A stretch of DNA of 64,000 nucleotides from JAJPKK01 sp963844635 (lineage in GTDB: Bacteria; Pseudomonadota; Alphaproteobacteria; Rhizobiales; Xanthobacteraceae): assembly GCA_963844635.1 (NCBI GenBank), contig CAWJPD010000001.1, positions 186,001 through 250,000 of the forward strand. Direction: 5' to 3'. The notes under the pieces were generated by a model. That model worked only from the letters and a program-made list of their open reading frames with translations, did not search any database and was not told the origin of the DNA. Below, one piece after another: positions 8,543 through 18,865 of the stretch (within the stretch, counting starts at the first letter, position 1; each line of letters opens with the position of its first letter). A program made the position numbers and the translations under genes.

Positions 8543-9560
8543 GCGGAAGCGGTCTTTGCCGCAGAAAGGGCCGCCGGCAGCGGAAAGGTCGCCACAACCT
8601 GAGACGTTGTTGGGAGGGGGAACAGGGATTCAGTACGACGCTTGGCCGCGCTGACCGGGGGTCAAAAGGGTTCGGAAGCGGATCGAACCCAACGAACGCC
8701 TATTCGTCATGCCACGCCTCCACACCATTTTTTGTCAATTTGTACCGAGCTGTCGTCGTTTGACCCCCTGCATTCCGACTACGGATAGTCATCTCGCCAT
8801 CTGCGGTCACCGTCGACTTTGTCTTTGATCACATCTGGCCACAATGACCAAACACGGTGAGTGCGGTGCGGAGTTGGACGAGACGCTCAACGTACGCTGC
8901 CTCACAATCGCGGCAGTCAGTGCGCATAATCTGATGCGTTCGTGTCGCTTGTGGCCGGAATCGCCGGAGACTGCGGACCAGATTTCTGTAGCGAGCTGGG
9001 GTACTGCGGACACGCCGTCCGGATCGTCGAACCGTCGAGTCTGACCCGGAGCTGCCATTCGATTAAGGGCGCTGGACCGTGATGTGGCAGCAGGGTTCGT
9101 CGCCGACAGTTCCGGACTTGTGGCCCTTCTTGCCATCGGTTTCGGTACAGCCCTGATCCTCTCCAAACGAGAAATCAACAAGCCCCTGGCTCGATGCGCT
9201 CGAAAATAAACCGAATTTTTCGATACCGAATTCGGCTTGATCCTGCTTCCGGACAAACGTGCAACGGAACGGTCGGCGCTGGGCTGCCTGCGGTCCTCCC
9301 ATCGCTGAACTCCTACCATAAACGGGCAGCATATTTACCGCAGATGAGCAATTTTGCTCAGACCTTGCTGGCTCAATGGTGCATCTCATCATAGCATTAA
9401 GCTAAGTCTGGCACTTATAATACTCGATGCTTAGATCGGACCGAATATGCCGCCACTCGCAACAACGTGTGGATCGCGTCCCGTTCATTCGCTTGATCTG
9501 AAATCAACAGCGGGAAACGCTTCAACCACCAAGGATAGATAACTAGAAAAAGGGAGATGG
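8543..9560. other. long stretch without a supported gene
   Basis: About 1 kb. Open frames exist on the minus strand (8807-9319 and 9063-9392), but they lack family motifs, a clear start or consistent composition. A pair of 10-bp inverted repeats lies at 8657-8666 and 8759-8768. Bases from about 9390 become AT-rich and probably hold the promoter of the 9561 gene. Confidence 0.4.
8657..8768. repeat. 112-bp interval bounded by 10-bp inverted repeats
   Basis: GGGGGTCAAA at 8657 and its exact complement TTTGACCCCC at 8759-8768 bound a 112-bp stretch with no ORF. This could be a solo insertion-sequence end pair or a small MITE-like element. No target duplication was identified. Confidence 0.3.
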
Positions 9561-10211
9561 ATGATGACAGCTCATATTTTAACATTATTCGGTGCGGCCC
9601 TGTCGCTTTGGGCCACAGCCGCATTCGCTCAAATTGCGGATCATCCTATCAAGAGCGATTTATTAGGTATAAATCCGGGGCAGACATTAGAGGAAGTTAA
9701 TCAGACGCTTAATGTTATCTTGCGTGATCCGATCCATGGCATCGATAAGCGTCTTTTCGGAATTGGCGAGGGCAGAAGGGGGTGTAATGAGGCCGTCGCT
9801 GATCACGGCTATGTCTGCAGCGCTCACATTCCCGAAGAAAAGAGTTTTCAACTAGAATTCACTCGTGGCATCATGCCGCCAATATTACTCGAAGTGGTGT
9901 ACCGTTTTCATTAAGGTGTAGCTCTCAAAGAAATGATGGGTAATATCTCTTCGCAATTCCCACGTCATTCTAGTCCCGTCGAGATAAATTGTGCAAATAT
10001 ATTAATTTCTAGTTTTCAGGGGCAATGTATTGCGTGGGATTTAGAGCGTCCAGACTTCCAGTTATTGCTAGGACACCTCGATCCAAGTGTCCCTAAAGCT
10101 CCATACATCCTGAACTACTCTCTATCGTTGACTAGCAACACGCTTGCCAAAAAGGATAACATCACATTAATTCAACAACAGCACGACATAAATCCTTTAC
10201 CAAAGTTTTAG
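9561..10211 (+). pseudogene. secreted hypothetical protein with an in-frame stop
   Basis: ATG at 9561 starts a clear signal peptide (LTLFGAALSLWATAAFAQ). The mature part runs ADHPIKSDLLGINPGQTLEE on to VVYRFH, then TAA at 9912-9914. The same frame continues without further stop for 99 codons (GVALKEMMGNISSQFPRH to INPLPKF) and ends at 10211. Corrected length is about 216 codons. The two halves share AT-rich composition unlike their neighbours, which suggests one transferred gene hit by a nonsense change. As it stands a secreted 117-residue product could be made. Family unknown. Confidence 0.6.
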
Positions 10212-10229
10212 CCAATTCGGCACTGGTCG

Positions 10230-10485
10230 GCGTCTCGCCATGTCCGAATGGACACAAAAGAGGACGGCTCCGGAAAGCAGAGAGGTGTCAATTTTCCCGA
10301 AGCGGGAGTATTGAAACGCGGCGGTAAAACAGGACGGCCTCGATCGAATATATCCGATCAGTGTGACAGTGAGCCCACTCGCCATCACGAACAGGAGTAC
10401 CGGATTCCGCGAGCTGGCAAAGTCGAGGAAGCCTTGAATATTGGAAGGGTCGGCAAGCCCCGAAAGGCTCCCGGAACGTCCGACA
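10230..10485 (-). pseudogene. YeeE/YedE-type transporter fragment
   Basis: On the minus strand one frame reads SLSGLADPSNIQGFLDFASS, then LLFVMASGLTVTLIGYIRSR and FGKIDTSLLSGAVLF. This matches the order of YedE/DUF6691 proteins (GM.DPAKV.GFLD..G.WDPSL.FVM.GA, then RP.....F..P....ID..L..GA.LFG). These are membrane proteins linked to thiosulfate or sulfur-compound uptake. Only about 85 residues remain; both ends degenerate. Confidence 0.55.
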
Positions 10486-10594
10486 CGCTCTCTTCGGACC
10501 AGCGAGCTATGTTCTATAGTGGGGATGACACACCAGCCTCACGGGGCGCGCGTTTCCTCGATTACCGCGAGATCACGCAAACCGTACGCCTAAC

Positions 10595-10828
10595 TTAGTC
10601 TAACAGTCGGGCGAGCGGCATCGCCGGCAGTTTCGGCGTGATCGCTATGCGCAACGGACCTATGTCGACGCGTCCGACGAATGACGTGCTCGTGATCTCA
10701 ACACCTTCATACCCTTCGCGAATGTCCAACTTCCCCCGTAACGTCTCGGCCAGTCGGCGGGATTGAGCGTCGTCGACCAACGAACACCCCTTCAAGCGCG
10801 AAGTCTTGCGCCGGGCGGACCTGATCAC
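10595..10828 (-). pseudogene. McrC-like restriction subunit, N-terminal fragment
   Basis: The fragment RGKLDIREGYEGVEITSTSF continues VGRVDIGPLRIAITPKLPAM and PLARLLD, then stops. This is the start of the McrC-type 5-methylcytosine restriction component (typically ...L.V....G..I...S.VG.....LRI.I.PK....L..LL.YA). The remainder, with the nuclease domain, is absent, and no McrB GTPase gene is visible. It is a dead scrap of a defence locus. Confidence 0.55.
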
Positions 10829-11129
10829 ATTCAGTTAGCTCGATGAGAAATCGGGATGTGCCGTCAGGCCGCAGTTTACTCGGCCCCGATCGGCGGCCGA
10901 TTTCTCTGCGCCGGCTGTCTTGGGTGAGCGGGTTGGCCTAATCTGAATGCCTCCCGTTCACCAAAGGTGTCCCTTGCCCCGGATCATGTGGCGGCTTGAG
11001 CTTCCCACAGGCGTAACCGCCACCGAATTTGGCTGGGTCACCACTTTCTCCCCTACGATTGAACACGATGGGCGAGACAATGAGGGTTGAGGTCATGGCG
11101 GCGTGGCGGCGAGCGATCGAATTGGCGCT

Positions 11130-11490
11130 CACGGCGAAGCTGAGATCGACCGCGCAGCCGACGCCCATGTCAGATCAGTCAATGCGTTGCTGGCGGGGGC
11201 GGACAGCGAGGCGTTAAACGTCGGCATCGGACGTGGCTGGTCAGTGCGCGAGCTTGTCGCTTCTGTTCGGAAGGTGACCGGCCGCAGCATTCGGTTCATA
11301 TTGGTCCGCGCCGGCCAGGCGATCCACCGGTTCTTGTCGCCGACCCCGCGCTTGCAAAACAGCGGCTCGGCTGGTCACCGCGCTTCGCCGACATCGACAT
11401 CCAGGTCGCGCATGCTTGGGCTTGGCGCCAAGGCGCCTGCAAGACATGGCAGCGGATGCAAGGCCTATGCCTTGCTGATTGACGATGCGA
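11130..11490 (+). pseudogene. UDP-glucose 4-epimerase (GalE-like) C-terminal fragment
   Basis: The fragment begins ADAHVRSVNALLAGADSEAL and continues NVGIGRGWSVRELVASVRKV. A switch of frame near 11320 then leads to GDPPVLVADPALAKQRLGW and SPRFADIDIQVAHAWAW. This is the C-terminal third of the GalE short-chain dehydrogenase family, which interconverts UDP-glucose and UDP-galactose. The NAD-binding N-terminus is missing, so it is not functional. It runs tail to tail into the fragment at 11508. Confidence 0.65.
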
Positions 11491-11507
11491 AACATACCAC
11501 TCGCGGA

Positions 11508-11957
11508 TCAGCCGTGCGTTTCTTTGAAGTACGCGATGGTGCGCTGCAGCCCTTCCTTGAGCGGGATCGTTGGCGACGATTGCAGCGCGCTTTGAGCGAG
11601 GGTAATGTCGGGCTGACGCTGCCGGGGATCGTCGGAAGGCAGCGACTTGAAGACGATTCTGCTGCGCGATTCGGTGAGTGACAACACCAGTTCCGCGAGC
11701 TCAAGCATCGTGAACTCGGCCGGATTGCCGATGTTGACCGGCCCGGTGAAATCATCCTGGGTATTCATCGTCCGGATCATCGCTTCGACCAGGTCGTCGA
11801 CGTAGCAAAAGCTTCGGGTTTGGCGGCCATCGCCGTAAATCGTGAGGTCGTCGCCCGCCAGCGCCTGCACGATAAAGTTGGAGACGACGCGGCCGTCATG
11901 GGGGTGCATGCGCGGCCCGTAGGTATTGAAAATCCGTACCACCTTGATTCGTAGCCG
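11508..11957 (-). pseudogene. UDP-glucuronate decarboxylase-like C-terminal half
   Basis: A continuous frame RIKVVRIFNTYGPRMHPHDG, then GRVVSNFIVQALAGDDLTIY, GDGRQTRSFCYVDDLVEAMI and IGNPAEFTMLELAELVL. This is the C-terminal half of the UDP-xylose synthase / UDP-glucuronate decarboxylase branch of NAD-dependent epimerases, which supplies UDP-xylose for polysaccharides. The Rossmann half with GxxGxxG and the YxxxK catalytic pair is absent; the frame upstream of about 11957 has no homologous look. Gene remnant. Confidence 0.78.
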
Positions 11958-12035
11958 GTGCTGTGAAAAGGCACCCAAGTGGGACCCCGCAGATTCCAAC
12001 ATACCGAGCTGAAATTTCTTAGGAAATCGGATCAA

Positions 12036-12343
12036 GGGTGGGCTCCCGATCGGCGCCGTTCAGGACCCCACTGCAGGGCTTAAATTGTCTGATATGTCAA
12101 CGCGCTCTGGTCCATTTGAGAGGGGTCACACTTCGGTGCCTATTGACAACTATCGCCTTCAACGCATTTTGTGTCGTTTGCGCAGTCTCCGGCTCCCGGG
12201 ACCAGCTCGTCAACCCTCGATCAATGATTTGCACATTGTGAGGCGGACCACTCTCGATCCGCGGCACAGGCCACGGTCATATCGTCTAGCCCGCCCCTGG
12301 CGTAACGCGGCGCGCGATTAAAGCCCCCCCCCGTAGAGGTGTT
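12036..12343. other. no gene recognised
   Basis: About 300 bases between the epimerase fragment and the kup end. No supported ORF or motif was found. Confidence 0.4.
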
Positions 12344-12627
12344 TCAGATTTCGAGCTCGCGACCGACCTCGACAAAGTGAGCCGAAGGGATATTAAACAA
12401 CTCCACCGCCCGCACCGAATTGCGGAACATCACCGTAAACAGGCGCAGCCTGGCTCGTACCAGCCAACCGCATTGTTTGGAGCAGATGAGCGTGTCCCGC
12501 GCGCCAAAATAAATTGCATCATTGAGATCGACAGGACATCCGCAATCCTTCGCCAGCTTCAGGGCGGTTGGTAGGTCGGGTATCTCGATGAAGCCAAAGC
12601 GGACGGTGATGTGCCAGAATCCCTGAG

Positions 12628-13564
12628 TGTCCGTCTTAAAACTTCTAGAGTTCGACGGAATCATTTGTGATTTAAAGGAGGCGGTCTGATTCGTGGGGGA
12701 GGGCCGCCGATGTGGACGCAGAGAGAACCGACCGAGATACAACCGCGATCATCTGAGATACCCGAGCGACCTCACGGACGAGGAGTGGACAGTTATTGCG
12801 CCGCTGATTCCGCCGCCGCGGCCCGGTGGTGGCAAGCGCCGCACCGACATGCGTGCGGTGGTCAACGGCCTGATGTACATCCTGAGCACCGGCTGTCAGT
12901 GGCGTGCTCTTCCGAAGGATTTTCCGCCGCACAGCACGGTGTACAACTACTTCGTCTGGTGGCGATGCGACCGCGTGCTCGATCGCATTCATCACGCGCT
13001 GTACGTGGAATGCCGCGAACGGGCGGAACGTGAAGCCAGCCCCACCGCAGCCATCATCGACAGTCAGAGCGTGAAAAGCGCCGAAAAAGGGGGGCCAACA
13101 TCGATCCGCACGGCTTTGATGCGGGCAAGCTGATCAAGGGCAAGAAACGGCATATTCTCGTCGACACGCTCGGTCTGTTGGTGCACGCCGTCGTCCACGC
13201 CGCCGACGTCCAGGATCGCGATGGCGGCCTGCTGCTGCTGGCCACGCTGTTTGGTAAGTTTCCATTTCTTCAGAAGCTGTTTGCCGACAGCGCCTATCAA
13301 GGTCCGATTTTTGCCGATGAACTCGCCAAAATGCTGCCCTATCTCAAGACCGAGATCGTCAAACGATCCGATCGCGCTTCAGGATTCGTGCCGTTACCCA
13401 AGCGGTGGATCGTCGAGCGCACCATTGCTTGGCTCAACCGTTGCCGCCGTCTCGCCAAGGACTGGGAAAATCTCAACTCCAGCGGCCTCGCGTTCTTGAA
13501 AATCGCCTCCATCCGCCTCATGCTGCGAAAGCTCTGCAACCCTTGAGCAAGTTCTAAGACGAAA
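12628..13564 (+). mobile_element. 937-bp IS5-family-like element, copy A
   Basis: The element is defined by comparison with the copy at 25619-26555. Ends are imperfect inverted repeats around CCGTCTTAAAACTT (left) and CGTCTTAGAACTTGCTC (right, complement). It is flanked by CTGAG (12623-12627) and CTCAG (13565-13569), so the target looks like CTNAG. It disrupts kup. Confidence 0.88.
12710..13546 (+). pseudogene. IS5-type transposase, copy A, extra frameshift near start
   Basis: A two-frame transposase. Frame one has YPSDLTDEEWTVIAPLIPPP, RRTDMRAVVNGLMYILSTG, CQWRALP and AIIDSQSVKSAEKGG. Frame two continues from ANIDPHGFDAGKLIKGKKRH to the DDE-type C-terminal region (GFVPLPKRWIVERTIAWLNR). The frame change lies at AAAAAGGGGGG (13083-13093) and is shared with copy B, so it is probably programmed -1 frameshifting. 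Copy A also has one extra base in GAGAGA just after ATG (12710), which separates the start codon from the body. It may therefore be inactive. Confidence 0.8.
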
Positions 13565-15149
13565 CTCAGAGATCTTCGTTACTTCAAGACGTTCACCAGG
13601 AGCCGCGCGGGGAATGTCCTCGAACTCCAACGTGAGCGCGATTACCGTTTCATAAATGACTTTCATTTGCGCCACATGCTCGACGATCAGGAACGGTATC
13701 GTCGTCGCGAGGCGCGTCAGAAAAATGCCCGTGCCCGGCACGCGCGGGATGCGGTTTTGCTCTAGGCGTGCAAAAAACTCATCCGGAGTCTCGGTCATGT
13801 CCGAATGGCGCTGCCGCACGGCCTGAAAACCGAGACGCCATGACACCATGCCAAGGAACACCAGCGTACCGAATGTAAGCGGGATCCAGCCACCTTCCCG
13901 GATCTTCAGGAGGTTGGCAGCAAAGAAGGCAAAATCAACGGTGAGAAATAACCCGCTCACGGCGAGCGCGAGTCCTACAGGCCAGGCCCACCGTTCGCGC
14001 ATGACCGTGTACAGCAGCGCCGTGGTCAACAACATCGTCGTCGAAACAGCCGTGCCATAGGCGCCCGCCAAGCGATCCGAACTTCCAAAACTAACGGTGA
14101 GTATGATGGTCAACACCATCATGGTCCAGTTCACGAACGGTACATAGATTTGCCCATATTCCTCAGAGGAGGTCTGGCGTATCCGAAGGCCCGGCAACCA
14201 GCCGAGTTGCATTGCTTGGCGCGTGAGCGAAAATGAACCTGTAATGATCGCCTGGCTGGCGATGATGGTGGCAACAGTTGCAAGCACCACCAGTGGGTAG
14301 ATCGACCATGCCGGTGCTAGCCGAAAGAACGGATTTTGGTCCATGGTCGGATCATCAAGGAGGAGCGCTATCTGTCCGGCATAATTGAGCAGCAGTGCTG
14401 GCAGCACGATCCCGTACCAGGAAAGGCGGATGGGATTGCGCCCGATGTGACCTATATCGGCGTACATGGCCTCGGCCCCGGTTAAGGCCAAAAAGACACC
14501 GCCAAGCACGGCGATCCCGCTCCAGCCAAATCCCGTTAACAACGCGATGCCATACCGTGGATCCAGGGCGGAGATCACTGCAGGATGATGTAAAATACCT
14601 GCGACGCCGAGTGCTGCAATAACAAGAAACCACAAAAGCATTACCGGGCCGAACGCGTTGGCGATTTGTGCGGTGCCTCGGCGCTGGATGGCAAAGAGGA
14701 CGACCAGAATCCCGACGGCCGCTGAGACAACGTGCGGTTTGAACACGTCCGTTGCGACATTCAGCCCTTCAAGGGGCTCAATACCGAGATGGCCGGTGTA
14801 ATGATGCCGTCGCCGTAGATCAGCGCGGCTCCGAACAGACCCATCACGACCAGGACGCGCCGCCTTCCAGACCAATTCGCGCCGGTCATGGACATCAGGG
14901 CCAGGATTCCCCCTTCGCCGTGATTGTCGGCGCGCATGACGAAGAGACAATATTTGACTGAAATGGTGATAATCAACGACCAGAAAATCAGCGAGAGGCT
15001 ACCGAGCGCCGTATTCTGGGAAAATTGCCCTCCAGCCGCCCCCAGGACCGCCTGCAGCGTATAGAGGGAACTCGTTCCGAGGTCGCCATAGACGATCCCA
15101 AGCGCCGCCACCATGGCAGCCGGCGCGGTCTTACCGAGAATGCGGGAGT

Positions 15150-15674
15150 TTGACTGGCCATCTTCACAAGCCCGGCAAGCGCGCTTACGCCATAGCCCGT
15201 TGCCTCGCGGATCTCGGTTTGCGTGCCAACGAGGTGGCGCGGCTGCGCCTCGAAGACATTGATTGGCATGGCGGCATCATTCGCCTCGCCGCCAACAAAT
15301 CCCGCCGCACGGACGTATTGCCACTGCCGCTGGAGACCGGGCGTGCGATCGCAGCTTACCTGAGCATGGAACGGCCGGTTACGGCAAACCGAGCGGTGTT
15401 CGTTCGCCACGTCGCACCGTATGACGAGCCGATCGGACCCGGCGTGGTGCGCAAGATTGTCATTGCTGCGTTCCGGCGATGTGGTTGGGCGCATTCGCGC
15501 GTCCACATTCTCCGACATAGTGCGGCCAGCAGGCTGCTTGCGGCAGGCACTCCGCTGAAAGAGATCGCGGACATCTTGCGGCACCGGAATCTCGATACCA
15601 CGGCGATCTACACGAAGGTCGACATGACTCGGCTGACTGCAGTGGCCTTGTCTTGGCCCGGGAGCCAGCCATGA
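15150..15674 (+). pseudogene. RIT-type tyrosine recombinase A, N-terminally truncated
   Basis: The catalytic half of a phage-integrase/XerC-type recombinase: LGLRANEVARLRLEDIDWHG (first Arg), HILRHSAASRLLAAG (HxxR) and LRHRNLDTTAIYTKVD (nucleophile Tyr). All catalytic residues in this part are present, but the N-terminal DNA-binding half is missing where it meets kup. Its stop overlaps the start of the next recombinase (ATGA, 15671-15674). Three tandem recombinases in one direction is the signature of RIT (recombinase in trio) elements of Alphaproteobacteria. Confidence 0.85.
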
Positions 15675-16634
15675 CGACGATGAACGCCATGCAGATCCGT
15701 GTGCAGAACTATCTCGACGAGCGCCGCCGGCTTGGCCACGACCTTGGTATTGCCGGTTTGAGACTGTCGGCATTTGCGCGCTTCGCGGACGATGTCGGTC
15801 ACAAAGGGCCATTAACCCTGCAACTCATTGTCGATTGGGCGCAAGGGCAGGCTACCAGGGCTACGCCGATAACTTGGGCGCGGCGATTGGAGGTCATTCG
15901 TCCTTTCGCCAAATTCTGCGCGCAGGATGACCCGGGTACGGCGATCCCGAGTGCTGACCTGTTCGGTCGCGGACACCGTCGCCTCACTCCCCACATCTAC
16001 AGTGATGATGAGGTTGTCCAACTCCTGCTGGCGGCAGGAAGATTGCCGCCAGCAGGTGGCTTGCGACCAGCGACCTATCAGAACTCTTTTCGGGTTAATC
16101 GCCGCGACCGGATTACGTCTCTCCGAAGCCTTAAATCTGCGCTGCATCGATTTCGATTCCGTCCAAAGCAGGCTGACGATCAGGGAGACGAAGTTCCGGA
16201 AGTCCCGGCATGTGCCTCTGCACCCGACGGCAACGGCAGCGCTCGAGCAGTATCGGCAGCAACGTGATCACCGCTTCGGCAGTGCGGCGACGAATCATTT
16301 TTTTGTAACTGGGTTGGGCATGGGTCTGGCTAAATCGACCGTTCACGGCGTCTTTCAACAATTACGCAGCGCTCTCGGCTGGATCGCCCGCGGTGATCAC
16401 GCCGCACCTCGTATCCACGATCTTCGGCATACGTTTATTTGCAAACGGGTCAAGCTCTGGCAGCGGGACGGCGCAGATATCGACCATGCTATGATCGCGC
16501 TCGCGACCTATGTTGGCCATGCGGGAGTCTCGCACACCTACTGGTACCTGACCGGTGTTCCGGATTTGATGGCGGTGGTCAGCCATCGGTTTGAGCGTTA
16601 CGCCTCCAGAACGAAGGAGGCTGGCGATGCCTGA
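15671..16634 (+). pseudogene. RIT-type tyrosine recombinase B, one frameshift
   Basis: ATG at 15671 begins MTTMNAMQIRVQNYLDERRR, the SAM-like core-binding domain. Near 16078 the frame changes and the catalytic domain continues TLFGLIAATGLRLSEALNLR (first Arg), RIHDLRHTFICKRV (HxxR) and YVGHAGVSHTYWYLTGV (Tyr). Without the shift the protein would be about 320 aa. It overlaps both neighbours by a few bases, which indicates translational coupling of the trio. The shift is either decay or a base-calling error. Confidence 0.85.
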
Positions 16635-17390
16635 AGCCAGTCTCACCCCCTCCTTCTCAAAGCTCGTGCAAGGCTTCTTCGCTGAACATCTGGTGCAACA
16701 GAGAGCGCTGAGTCCCCGCACTGTTGCCGCTTACAGAGATACTTTCCGCTTATTATTGAAGTTTGCCGAGCAGACCACCGGCAAATCGCCGACGAGCCTC
16801 GGGTTGACGGACCTCAATGCCAACCTCGTGCTCGCCTTCCTCGACCACATCGAGCAGGTGCGGAACAACGGTGTTCGGAGTCGCAACGCCCGCTTGGCGG
16901 CCGTTCGATCATTCCTGAAGTATGCCGCCCACCACGATGTCTCAGCGCTGCACGTTATCCAGCAGACCATGGCCGTACCGTCGAAGCGGTTCGACCGGCC
17001 AATGCTTGGGTTCCTGACCCGCGACGAGATGCAGGCCATTCTGGAAGCCCCGGACGCGGAAAGCTTGGCCGGTCAGCGAGATCGCGTTCTTTTCGCGATG
17101 CTTTACAACACCGGAGCGCGCGTCTCGGAGATGATCAACATCCGCGCCAAAGACGTGGTCCTGGATAGCTCGCCGTGCGTTCACATCCTGGGCAAAGGCC
17201 GAAAGCACCGGACGGTTCCCCTCTGGCGCTCAACGGTCACGCTGCTTCGGGCATGGAAACGGCGCCTCGGTAGCATTCCTGCGGATGCACCTCTGTTTCC
17301 CAACCGCGAGGGAACGCTAATGACGCGGTCAAATGTACGGCAACGATTGGACCTCGCAATTCGCATTGCGGCACAAACGCAACCTCATTA

Positions 17391-18548
17391 CCACTTCCAG
17401 ATCAGAATGACCTGCTGATGTAAGGGAAAGAGGTGATGGATTTCACGAGCTCTGGCCTGCGCGTGAGGTAGGCGATAGCCTCGTTGAGCTTGCCGTGGAC
17501 GGCATCGATCGATTTAAGGGCATAATTCTTGAAGACCTTCTCGCGGATTTCGTCCCAGAGATTTTCCTTCGGATTGAGTTCTGGCGCGTAAGGCGGCAGG
17601 AACTGCAAGGTGATATTGCGCGGAACCTCGAGGTCGCCGCTGCGATGGTTGGGGGCACCATCGAGGACCAACAGGATATCCTGCTTGGGAAACCTTCGCG
17701 ACAAAACATTGAGGAAGCTCTGGAAGCACGCCGTATTCGAGGTCGGCATGATCAGATAGACGCAGGTTCCGTTTTGCGGACAAACGGCGCCGTAGAGATA
17801 GATGTATTCGCGAACGAGTTGCGAGGCGACCTCGGGCCTGATGCCGCGCGGAGCCCAGCACGGCCGCGGCCGGTTGATCCGGCCGAAACGCGCTTCATCG
17901 GCGAACATGATCCGCAGCCGTCGACCGCGCCGGGCCGCCGCTCGCCGCGCCCGCTTGACCGCGCGTGGAAAGCCGCTTTTTTAAAATCCTTTTGGGCCGC
18001 GAGGTCGCGTTTGGGATGGAACGGACGCGGCATCAGCTTGCGCCAGCCATGTCGGGCCAGAAGATTGTAGATCGTGCTGTTGCTGGTCGCGTGTCCGATC
18101 GCCTGCTCATAGGCCGCCTTGACATCGTGGATGTTCAACATCTCACCGGCTCCGGCGGCCATGCCGAAGCACGCCAGCAGGGCCTTTTCCCCAGCAAGCG
18201 TCATATTCTCGCGCTGGCGTCCGCCGATCGGCTTCGGTTTGAGCGCCTTGATCCCGCCGCCGTCATAGGCCATGTGCGCGCGATTGACCGTGCTCAACGA
18301 AACGCCCATCGCTGCCGCAATGGCCGGCTGCGCCATGCCGCTCTCGCGCAGCAACACCATCTGGATGCGCTCACGTTGCGCCGCCGGCAATTTCCACCGC
18401 AGCGCCGTCTTCAGTTTCCGTATCTGGCTTTTGGTGCATTTGACCATCTGTTCCCCCGAATCAGATGATCACAGAATCATAGTGACCGGCTTAACCGGCA
18501 GCAGCCAACTACCGCAAAACCCGCCGATTTAATCAGCTATGGAACCGG
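17391..18548 (-). mobile_element. IS630-family insertion sequence, 1158 bp
   Basis: Flanked on both sides by TA (17389-17390 and 18549-18550), the duplication expected for IS630/Tc1-type elements. The ends are short imperfect inverted repeats (CCACTTCCAGA left, CCGGTTCCATA right complement). It sits inside recombinase C of the RIT trio, and its removal restores that reading frame exactly. Confidence 0.88.
17402..18447 (-). CDS. IS630-family transposase in two frames
   Basis: Frame one (from 18447) holds the helix-turn-helix region: QIRKLKTALRWKLPAAQRER, MAQPAIAAAMGVSLSTVNRA and YNLLARHGWRKLMPRPFHPK. Frame two carries the DDE core: IMFADEARFGRINRPRP (first Asp), DILLVLDGAPNHRS (second Asp) and LPPYAPELNPKENLWDEI (Glu). 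The frames meet at TTTTAAAAAAGC (about 17985), where a -1 slip on the A run joins KK to SGFPRAVKRAR. This may be programmed frameshifting, giving a product of about 345 aa, or a lesion. It is transcribed against the host recombinase gene. Confidence 0.85.
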
Positions 18549-18865
18549 TATCAGCTCAAGACACGAGCCATCTCGCCGCACACCTTCCGGCACACTACAG
18601 CGATGCATCTCCTCGAGTCCGGTGTCGATATCACCGTCATTGCGTTGTGGCTGGGCCACGAGAACACGGCGACTACCCACATCTACGTCGAAGCCGATCT
18701 GGCCATGAAGGAACGCGCCCTGAGCAAGCTCCAGCCCCCGGCTATCAAGCCGCTTCGATACCGACCGCCCGATCAGCTGCTACAGTTCCTCCAGAACCTT
18801 TAATTATTGTTGAGGTCCCTGCCCACGTCGTCGCCTTCTACGCACCCGGTGCAGGGACCTGCACA

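Larger units (their letters stand above)
12344..15135 (-). pseudogene. kup: potassium uptake protein Kup, split by an IS
   Basis: Kup is an inner-membrane K+ symporter of about 12 membrane spans plus a cytoplasmic tail. Reading leftward, 15135-14762 gives AALGIVYGDLGTSSLYTLQ and DNHGEGGILALMS. After a 1-base shift near 14770 the next frame runs from LEGLNVATDVFKPHVVSA through the transmembrane core to EVTKISE at 13570. The 937-bp IS5-like element interrupts here. The tail resumes at 12627 with GFWHITVRFGFIEIPDLP and ends at 12344. Joining across the IS restores KISEGFWHITVRFGF. Frameshift and IS together abolish the gene. Its extreme N-terminus abuts the recombinase at 15150. Confidence 0.9.
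16627..18802 (+). pseudogene. RIT-type tyrosine recombinase C, split by IS630
   Basis: Starts MPEASLTPSFSKLVQGFF, overlapping the stop of recombinase B. The first part includes ALSPRTVAAYRDTFRLLLKF and YNTGARVSEMINIRAKDV (first Arg), and is cut at CATTA (17386-17390). After the IS630 element the gene resumes at 18551 with QLKTRAISPHTFRHTTAMHL (HxxR) and LGHENTATTHIYVEADL (Tyr), ending at 18802. Removing the IS and one TA restores the frame as HYQLKTRAIS. The insertion therefore inactivated an otherwise intact gene of about 340 aa. Confidence 0.9.

Noticed and set aside
8807..9392. two minus-strand ORFs of 109-170 codons
   Set aside because: No start signals, no family features, and both overlap each other in different frames.
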